This document shows positions 11,171 to 23,053 of a stretch of DNA of 64,000 nucleotides, piece after piece. The number at the start of each line of letters is the position of its first letter. Position 1 is the stretch's first letter. The notes below the pieces were generated by a model. It did no database searches, had not been told where the DNA came from, and saw only the letters and a list, made by a program, of their open reading frames with translations. The position numbers and the translations under genes were made by a program. The DNA comes from Watersipora subatra. Its lineage: Eukaryota; Bryozoa; Gymnolaemata; Cheilostomatida; Watersiporidae. The stretch is from NCBI RefSeq assembly GCF_963576615.1, contig NC_088714.1:42874072-42938071 (forward strand), written 5' to 3'.

Positions 11171-13590
11171 GTGAGTTGTTTTCATATGTTGCTGCTGCGT
11201 GAAAACATAAGATTCTTCTTAAAAAACTTGTGAAGTATTAAATAACTTATGTATAACTTACATAAACTTCTATATATAAGTTATACATATATAACTTATA
11301 TGATCTTCCAATAACGTATTGTTTGTATATATTTCATTATGCTTTAAGCCTTTTTCGTTACATTGAAAACAAGGGAGGTATGAGACTGGCCTCATCAGAT
11401 GTAAAAGGTTCAGCAATGAAAGCGAATAGAGAAGCGCTGGCCTAGAAAGAAAGAAGAAACTTGAATAAATAAATGTGGATCTTGAGTTGGACCGCATCCT
11501 ACTAGATGTGATGCGTAAGTAGTGGGCTCAAGGGAAAGATTGCAGAGAGATTAAATGAAGAGAGAAGCGGAAGGGTTATTGATTGCAGCCCATGGCCAGA
11601 CTTACCAAGAATTATAAAGCCTTACTCAAAAAGTAAGAGAGATTTGAGTGCCACTCATGTGCAGACATAGAGATGAAACTGTGACATAGTTGATCAGTGG
11701 AAGACACATGCTTTTTTAAGAACCACACACTCACTAATATTTCATAGATGGAACCTTAATACTGTAGCCTGGAGCCAAAAGAATTTAGGGAGTTGTTTTC
11801 CCTGTTGATCCTACGCCGGAGTGAACTCAGCCGCATAGTTTTGCTTTGTTTTCTGTACTCTTCTGGCTGGTGTAAGATTACAACATTTTGATCATTATGT
11901 GAGGTATACGTTTTGAGTATAACTCTGAAGTTTCAAGTCGATTGGTTTATTAGTTTTTGAGATATCGACAAAATACCGAGGGCACTTCTCACCGAAAATA
12001 AAAATGGCTGCTGACAGAACATGAGTTTTTAATAACATACTGATTGGTCCAAAATAGACAAAGCTAAAAAGCTAATATTTTATTCATAACAGACATCGAC
12101 ACTCTATCAGTAATCATTTTGTTTCTTCCTATTCTTTTTATTCTTCTTATCTCTAAAACATCACTTTTTTGCAAAAGTTTGAAAAAGTTTATTTACTTCA
12201 TTTGGTTTCTGTTATTTCATAGAGTTCTTCAAGTTTAGAGCTTCAATATGATAAACACTTCAAAAGGAGTTGTGCTATCATAGGTACTTTCACAGTCAAT
12301 TGAAATTGGTTAATACGGTCTAGGATCAGGGGACCTGCTTGTATATACCTTGTTAAGCTTCTAAGTATTAAATTGGCTGCAACCAACAGGTAGATGCAGT
12401 TCAGGATAATGTAAAGTGTAAAGAGGCTGTAGGAATATGCATCCTGACAACAAGGACGGATAGTCTAATTGCTAACAAATCAAACTCAGACGGTCATCAC
12501 AGACGTTGCTGTACCTTGAAATTAGATGATGAAATTTCAATAGAACCAAGAACAATGTAGATGGTGATTAGAAGTGTGATTCCTACATTGGCTGGTTTAG
12601 AGAAATTAAGCACATGCTATGGGAATAGCTAACGTTTCTAGGATTTGAAACGAGACAGCATATCCTACAAAGTAGTGAACCCACGCCTAGGTCGGTAGGC
12701 CTACATACCTCTACCCATGTTATGTAAATCTCACCTTTTTTGGCTGTAGGTCTATGACAGTTTAATCAGGTACTTAATTAGACATTCATTAATCGATGAA
12801 TCAATCAAAATCAATAATAATAACTAATAAAAAGAGAGTATAAAAATTATTAAATGAAAATTAAATTAAAACTAAATGCCGAAACATAAAAATGATCAAT
12901 ACATGAGCTTGAGCTGTTCTCAATTACTTCACAGCAGCTTTGAATGGAAACAGATATTTTTTGGGTTTTTTATTGTTAAATCGTGCAACCAGTGCTATAT
13001 GAATGATACAGAAACCATTTTATTTGGAGATTAACACCAGAAATAATATCCTTATACATTTGGTTCACTTTGTTAATTTGTAAACGGTAAACATTTCAGC
13101 GCAAAATCTGGCACAAACATGATATTTAGTTTTCAGCAAATACCTTAGAGCCACCGTACCAGAAGATGTATTATGCTTATGTAGGAACTATGTCTGACCT
13201 CAAAAAACACACAATCAGCAGGCAATCTCCTCAATATCTTTTAGCAAAATAATCAAAGACCTTATGCAAATAGGATGCAAGGGCATTACATACCAAGACG
13301 TTACATACCATTACATACAAGGGCATTACCATACATCTTTGAATTAACTAAAAAGTTCTTTATAACTTGCAGTCTATAAAATTATGTATAGGCCTATATT
13401 CCGTTATCATAGGCAGTCTGGTGAATTCCTTTAGATAGCTTAAATCAATTTGCTGCATTCGTGATCTTAATGTAAACAAGAACATATTATTGAACACACT
13501 CTGCTTACAAGCACCTGGGAAATTTTGCAATGTCAATCAAAAGATGCCTTTGAACTTCTTACAGCAGGCCTTGTTGGAAATATACACGTG
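11171..13590. other. intergenic, no gene seen
   Basis: AT-rich sequence with stop codons in all frames. An AT palindrome lies at about 11,270-11,305. No gene or element was recognised. Confidence 0.4.
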
Positions 13591-13594
13591 TACC

Positions 13595-14062
13595 AGGGTG
13601 AGTCACGATAGTTCGTTCTTAACTAACTCATCACGTGGGTTTCATCACATGACGCTTGCGCCATAACGCCGTAACTGCTAATGTTATTGCGCAGCATAAA
13701 ACTAAACAGTTAAAAATTTGAAACGTGCCGTTTTTAATGCAAATAAAAATAATATTTAAACACATTTAAATATGCATATAAATACTATAAAATTAAAAAT
13801 TAAATAAAATATTTATTAATAAAAGAATTTTAAACTATTTGAATGGGAATTCCATCAAACGCATAAATACAATAACAAACGTGTGTTGAGTCAGCATTGT
13901 GTAAGAACATGCCCGAACAGGCCGTTCGAGTTTCATTTGGTCGTGAAACCGCTAACGTTAAGGACGGACTATCATTCGCTAGTAATCATTCTCTTTATTT
14001 TAACGCTACTTCAATCTTGCAAAACTGACTAATCAAAGATATACTTTTCACAAGCTGTCGTC
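13595..14062 (+). promoter_or_regulatory. putative bZIP gene promoter and 5' UTR
   Basis: The 470 bp upstream of the inferred start codon contain two perfect AP-1 sites, TGAGTCA at 13,599-13,605 and TGAGTCAGCA at 13,887-13,896; the second also fits a Maf/antioxidant element. A CACGTG E-box lies at about 13,634. Since the downstream gene encodes a Fos/ATF3-type bZIP protein, autoregulation is a reasonable inference. The transcription start is not visible. Confidence 0.4.
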
Positions 14063-14072
14063 ATGCTTACAG
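14063..14072 (+). CDS. bZIP gene exon 1 (coding part)
   Basis: ATG CTT ACA G, followed by a strong donor GTAAAC. It ends in phase 1, exactly what exon 2 needs (G+AT gives Asp). If this exon were not used, translation could still begin at the in-frame ATG inside exon 2 (16694). Confidence 0.65.
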
Positions 14073-17000
14073 GTAAACACACATTTTTGTTACCCTTATG
14101 CAACGCCGAAAACCGAAGCATTGCAGCTATCGCATGATTAATTATTATAGTATTCTAATACGTTCTCTTCGTAAAGTTTTCAAGTTAGAGTTTGTTGCTG
14201 TATTACATTATATTATGTATCTTTATAGTGAGCTGACGAACAGCTAAGTACTGCTTATATTTTATAGTATAATTCAGTTTACCCTACTTACTTTTCTAGA
14301 TGAGCATATCTAACTGCACCACTTCTTGTTGTTGGAAAATTACAATGTATTGGATGTTAGTAACCGTTGGTTATTACTATGACTAACGGATGTTACTTGT
14401 AATGCGTGTAAATTGATCAGTATCTTGCACGTCAAATGCGTACAGATTACTTTGATACACCCTTGCTTCCTGTCTTCTCTACTTGATTTTTTATTATATT
14501 ATGCCTATTTTACCATTTTTAATTGTGGACTACAATGAGGGAGTTGAGGAATAAGGGGAATAGCAGGAATGGACAATGTTAAGGCAGAAAACAGCAAGGC
14601 AGGTGTAAACAATGCAATAAAAACTACCATATCTAAAGTTTTTACACCACAACGTAACATAAAAAATTACAAATATAATAGTTATCGTGAGAAAAGAAAA
14701 CAGGAAGGATATTAAAAACATAGTCCAATATGTCTGTTTTGAAGTCTTTGTACGCTATACACAAATATCCTAACTTTGAGATTATGTACAGTGCTGGATG
14801 GGAAGCAAGCGTGGAACAGGCGGGATTTAAAAGACAGTGCACAGAGCACATGGGAAACAGTCCCAACATCGACAAGTCCGAACCTAGACAAGTCCCAATC
14901 TCGACAGAGGTTGGTCCGAATCTCGACAAAGGTTGGTCCGAACATCGACAAAGGCTGATGCAGTTTTACGATAATTGAATCTTCAACAAACAATAAATGT
15001 CTTTTTGCAGTTCTATCCTCACTTCAAAAAATAAAAAATCAAAGCTACTCACTGAAGTTTAGATTTCAAATAAAACATTTTGCTAGCATAACAGTCAACC
15101 GTATTTATGATTGTTACGTGTTTTAGCATTCGTTCTATATTTAGGTTGGGCAAAATATTGTTAGGCCTACCTAAGCTGGGGAGTGCTGCATCAAATGGAT
15201 CACAAGATATTTTTGCGCAAATAAATCTTTTACATATAAATCGCTCATTTACTATGAAAATAGTAGATGGTAAAATAGTAAAACTGCTGTCGAGATTGGG
15301 CCAACCGTTGTCGATATACAAACTCGTCGAGTTTCAAACCAGTCGAGGTTCGGACTATAAACCGAGCACATGCACACCGTAAATTTACTTAAAGCAAAGG
15401 GTCAAGAATACACCATCCCATTATGAGAAAGCATTGACTCTATGAAAACGATGCAATCTTAAAAGAAATTTTGAAAGACCAGGGTGTAGATAATGTATAT
15501 ATTGATATACTGAGAGACATATATATGTATCAATAGCAAAGCTATAGTAACAATGCACAAAAATGCAAAAGAAATGGAAATTTGGAAAAGTGTAAGACAA
15601 GTAGACACTATATCACCTAAACTCTTCACTGCAGTTTTGAAAAACAAAATCAAGAAGCTCACAAAGTCAAACATAGATGTAGAATATCTTATCCGCTTGA
15701 GGTTTGTAGATGTTAGGCATAACATACAGGAATGGAAAAACAAATGAATGAGCGCAACCACAAGCTAAAGTGAAGGACAAGTGCGCAAGAAAAAAATGAA
15801 TATAGGCTGGACATGTTAGCAGAATGATGGATAAAAGATGGACCATCAGGATTTCAGGTTAGTCTCCAAGATATGGCAAGAGAACCAGAAGAAGGCCAAA
15901 CAAAAGATATAAAGATGAAATAGAACGGTTTTCGAAGAGAACAACCTGGAAAAGAAAGGCGAATGACAGGTGATATCGGAAGGAAAATGCTGAAGCCTTT
16001 GTCCCACAGTGGAAAACAGACATGAACTGAAATGACAATGATGAGAATGATGATCGTTAAATAACAAAACCAAGAAAATACTAATAGCAACAAGATTTTC
16101 TAGATTAAAATTAATAAAATACTAAACCAAGGGCTAAGTTATTTGAAAGTGATACAGATCAGTCCATGTTACCATACTCATTATGTACTTATAAACATTA
16201 GTTTGTTTGTATATATACATGTATGTACCATATATAATAGTATTTACACTTAAGAATAGTGGTAAGTAGCAGCCAAGTAGTTATATTTTGTAAAACTTAT
16301 AACAGCCCAATGCTATCTTAAATTATTTTTGCTGCAATGAGTATTATTCCCAATAGTTAATCTTATTTCTCCATATTTCTATTGAGCTCTTTTTTAGGTT
16401 GTTGTTTTACTTTTATGGCAAACCGAATAAGTACATTTCAGTCTTGCACATATGTTTTAAAATCAGAATCCTTTTTTGTTTTATGATTCTTGTATGGCAA
16501 AATTTGACAAAAAGTTCTGTTTAAAATGAAATTATTGCCAATGCAGTAATAAAAGACATGCTAGAATCAGTTTCTGTGATCTGGGGAAAGTAAGGACTCA
16601 CAAGAAGGTACTGTGAATATTTATAAAACTTGTCAAATGCACATTGATCAGCTGATGATTTTTAAATACCTCTTTTCAGATACACAGTCCGATATGTTGG
16701 AGTCATTTCTTTTGGACCCATTAAACGACCTCACTCCATCTACGCTAGAAGACCTCTCAGATGATGTTAGCTCACTCTCATCAAATACCGAGGAAATAAA
16801 CACACTTTTATCTCCTCATTCTGAAGACTACTCACAATTCTACTGCAATTACACAGAAAAACCTTCATCTGTCTTCAATTACACAGATAAACCTTTATCC
16901 GTCTTCAATCTAGAATCTCCAGGTAAATTTTCCAGTTTTTTTCTTGATTTTTTGTTTCCTTTGCATAGGCTCGGGAGCATTGCAAGATTTACTGTGCTTT

Positions 17001-20000
17001 CCATGTATTTTCCATATTAGGCTTATAGTTGTTCATTCATTCCATATAATACTACAAACTATTTTGCTATTTTGCTATTGAAAACTCCTTTGAACTATCC
17101 ACATGCTTTCAACAGCTTCTTCAACGACTATTTTTCTTTTGCTAGTATTATTATATTTATTATTTCTATTTGTTTTTTTGCTGCAGATGTAGAATTAATT
17201 GGCAATCCCACTGACAGTACTCGGTCAGCTGATCTTCTGGACTTAGATTCTGTCCAGAATAGTTCGATGAACCAGCTGTCTTTTGACCTACTCGATTCAA
17301 ATTGGTTGTCAACATCTGACACTAGACATTTTAACTTAAATCCTACAAGTAATGATGAAATACCAGATGTTTCTCAGGTGAAACGGAAAGCAGCAAAACC
17401 AACAACTACCTTTACAAAAGCCGGGAAGAGACGTCACTCATCTCAGGCATCTGAACTTGAATTACAAATAGAGATCGAAGAATCAACCAAACGAACAAAG
17501 GTTGGTTTGTCGCCTAGTTTCACCACAAGGTTCTGATATCTCATAGTATGGTATATTTTAATAATGGAACATGAAAAACTGTCAGCTTCTAGTCTTACTT
17601 ACCCTCAGGTCCTTTAGTATAGTTTATACCGAATGATTGTTCGGTGGTATGGAGGTCCAGAATCAGTGACTGATACCTCAAACCATTGACAACCTTGACC
17701 TTGATACCTCACCCCATTGACAAGCCTTCCTTTCAACATTTAACGTATAAACTGCCTTCGTGATCATATCTTCTACATTATTGCTTTACATGCATGTGAT
17801 CTTATTGTAACTTGTAATACATTTAATTTGAAATTTCCCTTGGTGACTTTAGCTAGACTAGGTAGCTTCTATACGAATGACAGGATATTGTTACATATAT
17901 ATGTTGATTTTTATGAGTTCATTTATGTGTATATGATTTTATAGAGGTGCACCGCTCCCCTTACTGAAGAGCAGAAAAGATTGAGAAGGAAGGAGCTAAA
18001 CAGGCTTGCGGCCCAGAGATGCAGGAGTAAAAGAAAGAGTCATGCAGATGTGCTCGAAGATGTAAGTCCTAATAGAAGACATCTTACTTATGGTCATTTT
18101 TAGCCAGCTTTAACGTTACTGAGTTTGGAATAGACCGAAGCCCAACTAGGTCATGTTGAGCCAGCTTCAACGGTACTGCGTTTGGAATAGAATAAGGTCA
18201 AACTAGGTCATCTTGATGACGCTTGTTGTGCTATTATTTTACTAGCCAATCACAGCCGTCTCCCATTTTAAACCACAAAAGGTGACACCGGACAGCTTGT
18301 AAAAACTACTTTAAAACCACTGATCTATTAACATAACACAAAAGGTATGACCAAATATGGTCATGTAAAATGAGATCCTTATATGGTACTACTTAATCAA
18401 TATGAGATTGATTAGGAGTCGTGACCAAATATGGCTATCAATCTCATGAGCTATCAGTTCTATCATATGGTCCTAAAGGCAGTGCCATGCTATTACATAG
18501 AGATTTAAAGCTGTGACCACACACATCAACATCAATGACAAGCATCAGTCTCACAACTAATGTATACCCTATAGGCTTCCATTGTTTCTATACCACCATG
18601 TAGGTCTTTGTTATGTAATAACTTACGCCGCCCGCCATTAGCTAACAGAGTCTTTTTATTCATTTCTTAAGTTTTCTTTCCAAAACATCAAAAATAGACA
18701 GTCATGAGCAGCCTTTTCTCCATAGTGGTAGTGCAGGCGTTTGCATAAATGCTTATTTCATTGCCAACTTTTCAGAATCCGTGGTAGAAAATTAAATAAG
18801 TGACTTTGTCTTGGCAAGGATATAGGATGTCATTACCTTCACTTTTTTGTCAACTCTCATTACACTAGGTGTTTTCGTAGCAGATGTTTGCGCTACCCAG
18901 CTACGTATTTCACTTGTTTGATTCCGCATGACATAACTAGCTAATGTCTATAAATAATTCAAGCATTATTAAATACATGTAGTTACATTACTATTAAAGC
19001 AGAGCGACTAAGTGGGATGTCTGCTACCCAAACCGATCAGGAAAGACTAATTTGTGACTATGTCTTTGTTATTATCACCCGTAAATTTGTTTGAGTTTGT
19101 TGCTTGGAAGTATCATGCTTTTGCAACCCTCATTGTCTGTTAGTTGTCGTAGCACTCTTTGACTGCCTGAGGCTAAAAATATACCTGACGCTTTTGATTT
19201 TTTACAGATTCAAAACAAGCAGTTTGCCATGTCGTCTGTAGTCAAAGAGAATAGGTCTCGCTCTAATTATATCCATTGCTTCCATCATTTGGTTATTGGG
19301 AAACAACTGCCTTTTCATATCTAAGACTAAAGGCTGAAATATATATTTAGATTGCGGGTTTAATAAGCTTGGCGATACCCAAATCTATAAAAAGCATGCG
19401 TGTGGAGACATTCACTGCATTGTGTCAGTTGACTCGTGTTAACGCTGTGCGGGCTTGGACAATTAAATGCACCTCAAGATAATCGATATTTGACTTGCGC
19501 AATGCTTGAAAGCTTGGAGTGTTTGTTCATCAGTGAATAAGGTGACGTTGCGACATCGCTATTTAAACAAAGCACGCCTCGCGGTACCTGAGCTGCATGA
19601 GTCATAGTCATGTGCCTGTGTTATGATTGGCTACTTATATTTCACTCTATTGCCGTTGACAGAAATGGCTCGGCATGGGCCCCTGTTAGCAATGCTTACA
19701 CGGCCCTATGATTATCTTTTATCTCCAATTGCTTTCCAAAATTATTGCTCAATAGTCCCAGTTTAAGCGCTGCAGGAGATAAAAAATGACTAATGTTTTA
19801 ACCACTCTGAACCCGCGAGGTGCCACACAACTGCCCTGGAAGTTTCCCTGCCGCATATGCAGTAAGTTAGTGTGTTAGGAGGATGTCCTTGGTCATGCCG
19901 CTTGGAGGCCACTATTATATTTCAAGCAAGACAAGTGACCGACAAAGAGATGCTCCAACTGTAAATGTTGGACATTTCAGGCCGATGTGCCTTAACCCTT

Positions 20001-21221
20001 TTTATCAATACAAAATAGTGCCATTATTTCTTTCATTTTAAATATCATTGATTCATGATTACCAACAAAAATGGTATCTATTGCTGAAAAATTTGACCCA
20101 TAGTTGAAAGAGTTGTGGCGCACAGCCTTGAGTGAGCCACTAGTGATACGTTCATTCTTACTTCGGATAGCGAGTCTATTAGTTTCGTCACTGTTAATAA
20201 AGACTCACATTTTAAATTTTGATGCAATGTATCGTCATTGCGATGCCAACGCATCGCCATGTCTGGACAGACAACACGGTTCATCAGTGTGTGTAGCCAG
20301 GCCGACTCAGCTTAGCTCGCAGTAAGAACTCGCAAACGTCTATTTGTACCATAGGCTATATAGTGCTCCGTAACCTTGGCCTTTGAGCTGTGATTATCTT
20401 TTCATTTAGAAGCGGTGTCTGCAATCAAAGCACTTCTGTTGCACCTAAAGGTGACAGACTATGCGTGCACCTGCACTCACTTGTTCATTGACTAACAATA
20501 CTTAGTCGTATCACGGAACTGAACTGTTAATCCTCGCTTTCAAGGCAGAAGATGGTCTTGCGGTTGCCAGTTGGCTGCGAGTAATGGCTTTATTAATAGA
20601 CAATGATTTTATCTCCTTCAAAGCTTTACTTAAATAACCACCATGGTATTATATTTTCAGATCCGCTTTTGCTTGCCGAGCCCCATTGCATATCGCTCTG
20701 TTGCCACGGCAATCAAGAATTTGCAATCTCATGCTTTTCGAAAGTTCTTTAAGCAACTGTAGACTAGGCTCGTTACCAGGGAGACTGTGGGGAAATCCCT
20801 TACAAATTCCTTCTAGTTCATTCTTTATTCAACTACGTAGTCAATTACACATGAATATTTTTATTTCGTAACAAAACTATACACATATCTCTTGGGTAGA
20901 GGGTGTCATCTTAAAAGATTAGTTGTGAATGATTCAGTTCTGCATGGTAAGAAACGCCCTCAGAGACATGTGAGAATGGTATCATGAAGGCATACATCCT
21001 CGTGACTAGCTAATTATAGCTTCCTAGTTTCCCTTCACACTTCTATGATTTCTGTGAATAATGGACAATATATAGAAGATTTGAATATCTGTTTTTAGGA
21101 GATAGATGTACTCACGATAAAGAATAGAGAACTTAGGGAGAAATTGGACAAACTGGAATCTACAAAGACTGAGCTTTATGACATTATCAAGTTCCATTTC
21201 TCCAACTGCCATAAAGAATAG
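14063..21221 (+). CDS. bZIP transcription factor, Fos/ATF3/BATF type
   Basis: Five exons (14063-14072, 16680-16922, 17187-17500, 17945-18061, 21099-21221) join in phase to give 268 residues. Residues 203-220 form the basic region with the DNA-contacting pattern N-x-x-A-A-x-x-C-R (NRLAAQRCR, 208-216). An unbroken leucine zipper follows, with L226, L233, L240, L247 and L254 and then H261. The tail ends in a histidine-cysteine motif like the end of ATF3 and BATF zippers. The N-terminal half is acidic and Ser/Thr-rich, as in activation domains, with a Lys/Arg-rich patch near 160-172 that may be a nuclear signal. It would bind AP-1 or CRE-like sites as a dimer in the nucleus. Which bZIP subfamily it belongs to is not settled. 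Confidence 0.92.
14863..15368. repeat. inverted-repeat element in bZIP intron 1
   Basis: Left arm (about 14,863-14,960) contains short repeats of the type TCTCGACAAAGGTTGGTCCG and ends GCAGTTTTAC. The right arm (about 15,278-15,368), read in reverse complement, has related CTCGAC/GGTTGG units and the same GCAGTTTTAC end. The whole looks like a foldback or non-autonomous DNA element with subterminal repeats; target duplications were not identified. Confidence 0.5.
15450..16075 (+). pseudogene. non-LTR retrotransposon reverse transcriptase remnant
   Basis: A broken plus-strand frame retains RT-like motifs. Around 15,598-15,710 is a relic of the VRQVDTISPKLFTAVLKN block and an LRFVD relic of the LRFADD active-site region. 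Around 15,810-16,030 is the C-terminal GHVSRMMDKRWT block, followed one frameshift later by GKRTRRRPNKR and a closing AFVPQW motif. A large internal deletion joins the two parts. It lies in bZIP intron 1. Confidence 0.75.
16680..16922 (+). CDS. bZIP gene exon 2
   Basis: Acceptor CTCTTTTCAG, donor G then GTAAAT. Encodes the acidic, Ser/Thr-rich N-terminal region. Confidence 0.85.
17187..17500 (+). CDS. bZIP gene exon 3
   Basis: Acceptor TTTTTTTGCTGCAG, donor AAG then GTTGGT. Phase 1 in, phase 0 out. Encodes a Ser/Asp-rich region followed by a basic patch (KRKAAK and KAGKRRH). Confidence 0.9.
17945..18061 (+). CDS. bZIP gene exon 4 (basic region)
   Basis: Acceptor GATTTTATAG, donor GAT then GTAAGT. 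39 codons in phase 0. Carries the whole basic region and the first zipper leucine. Confidence 0.95.
18103..18218. repeat. 57-bp tandem duplication
   Basis: Two adjacent copies starting CCAGCTT at 18,104 and 18,161, each with an ACTAGGTCAT block. Located in bZIP intron 4. Confidence 0.75.
19208..19324 (+). other. possible alternative terminal exon of bZIP gene
   Basis: After a good acceptor (GATTTTTTACAG) comes a phase-0 frame of 38 codons ending at TAA (19322-19324). Splicing exon 4 to it would replace the leucine zipper with a sequence lacking heptad leucines. No conservation can be judged here, so it may be chance. Confidence 0.25.
19325..21098. other. bZIP intron 4, remainder
   Basis: No repeat or exon recognised. 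A somewhat more GC-rich stretch lies at about 20,100-20,300. Confidence 0.4.
21099..21221 (+). CDS. bZIP gene exon 5 (leucine zipper, stop)
   Basis: Acceptor CTGTTTTTAG. Encodes the remaining zipper heptads and ends at TAG (21219-21221). Confidence 0.95.
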   Translation, partial: EIDVLTIKNRELREKLDKLESTKTELYDIIKFHFSNCHKE

Positions 21222-21588
21222 GAAATTATGAAATGTGATACATATCTCTCTGTTTTATAGCTCTTATTATTATATAGCATTTATTTTATATATTTTATCA
21301 ATTATAAAAACTTCTATTATAGATTGAAAACTTTATACATATGGAGATTTAATTTATATAGTTTGTGTTCCCAGTGCCATTATAGTATTACCTCAGCTCT
21401 GTAGCTCTTCAGTGTCCTACTTGAAGTCTGCGTGCATGCGTAAATTCTTCTGTTTAATAGAAGTAACCCCTGGCCTGCATCAGGTCTCATTCAGCTTTCA
21501 ACAACTCCGTCTAGCATTTTGCTTGAAGTAGATCTTTATTCTTACCTGTTATTATTATTATTGTCAGTCATAAGTCATCTGTACCAGT

Positions 21589-21594
21589 AATAAA
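21589..21594 (+). terminator. poly(A) signal of bZIP gene
   Basis: AATAAA 367 nt after the stop codon; gives a 3' UTR of normal size. Other A/T hexamers nearby are weaker. Confidence 0.6.
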
Positions 21595-21599
21595 CTCAA

Positions 21600-22788
21600 T
21601 GAGATGACCACTATTCTTGGACATTTCCTTTTGATATGACATATGCACACCTCGAAGACAAAGGAAGCAGTTGGCTCATTGGAGAAAAGTCATGTCAAGC
21701 GCATTGCATCTCTTACTTTACAATCAATGCAGTGAATAGCTAAGAATTTTAAGGCAATTTCAAATGACGAAATTGGTCGATTTTTTCCTTTGTGCAGTCA
21801 ACAGTTCAGCCGCCAGAATTTAACTCGACACGCTATTAACTTTTTATTTAAATGAACATCATACTCCAGAGCTTTAGCTACAATATCGAAAACCTACAAG
21901 TGAAGATTATGGCTATCTGGCACAGCAGCTATTTGAAAGTTGCTGAACATTATACAATGTTATTAAAGATCGGCACAGCCTTATTTCCAAGCTTACTAAG
22001 TAGCGTTGACATGCTTTGAGCTGTTCGAAATCATGCTATTGGCTCTACACAAGCAGTCAGCAACTTATTACGCTGCAATTGTACAAGGCATTGCTATGAT
22101 GCATCATAATTCCAATTCACTCACATAGCAAAAATAGAAGTAGGACAATTCCCAGAAATATTGTTCTTGTTCCAATCACCAGGGCTGGCATTATTCACGG
22201 CTATCAATAGATGTTTTTGAACTTCCTGTTTCAGAGAAACAACTGCCTGCCAATCGACTACATCTTGTGATCATGACTAAATCATTACAGTACTAAATAA
22301 ATCAGAGGCTATCACATGCCAAATACTTCCGATTGCCAATGACAACTTAGGACAATACAGTGTATGGACTCCACTGCTAAAGCTACCCTTGTTGCAAGAT
22401 TTATTTATGAGCTGTGATTACCATTTAAGAGATGACCAATACCAATGTGCAGAATTTGCATGTAAAATTAACTTTATCCGTTGATAAGATGTAATATAAG
22501 TATTGTGTGATAAATTAACTCGACTTTTCCAAGAATAATATTTAGGCACTTCTAGCACCCGACTCCGTTGTTGCACCTGAGGGAAAGGTCATGCAGTAGA
22601 AAAGAAATGAAGGAAAAGGCAGGAGTGAATTTGTTGATGAGGAAGACAGCAGCACGCATGTTAGTGATGCAATTAAGTTGATACCAAGTATGAATAATAG
22701 AGGATGAGTTACAGATAAATTCTAATCTAGAGTACATGTATATAATAGATAAAACTCTGAACCATGTTGGAACAATCACAATATATCA
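21600..22788. other. region between convergent genes
   Basis: Lies between the poly(A) signals of the plus-strand bZIP gene and the minus-strand COX7A2L-like gene. No element or gene recognised. Confidence 0.45.
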
Positions 22789-22794
22789 TTTATT
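22789..22794 (-). terminator. poly(A) signal of COX7A2L-like gene
   Basis: TTTATT on the plus strand, read as AATAAA on the minus strand, 122 nt past the stop codon. Confidence 0.6.
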
Positions 22795-22915
22795 AAAGAC
22801 ACAAACGACAGAAACATAAATCGTAAGTGTAAGAACATTCAACCTCTAACTATAGTCTAGCAGTTTCTCTAACATGGCCAGAGCGGAAACGCGCAAGTGG
22901 CCGATCCGTATGAAC

Positions 22916-23053
22916 TCAAGGCTTCTTGTCATACATGAAAAGGTAGAGCCTGTGGCACAAGATGACGCCTGTAACGGCGATAAGGGTGGAGAAAGCTCTG
23001 TAGGATGTCACATCCCTTGGAAGTTTCACGTGAATCTCTCTCCCATCTGGCCT
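22916..23053 (-). CDS. COX7A2L: COX7A2L exon 4
   Basis: Minus-strand acceptor CCTTTTTTCTTGTAG. 45 codons plus TGA. Carries the DGREIHVKL motif and the transmembrane helix. Confidence 0.9.
   Translation of the reverse strand, partial: RPDGREIHVKLPRDVTSYRAFSTLIAVTGVILCHRLYLFMYDKKP

Noticed and set aside
14642-15382. Overlapping frames of 60-95 codons on both strands
   Set aside because: They fall in the inverted-repeat element of bZIP intron 1; the open frames reflect its short repeats.
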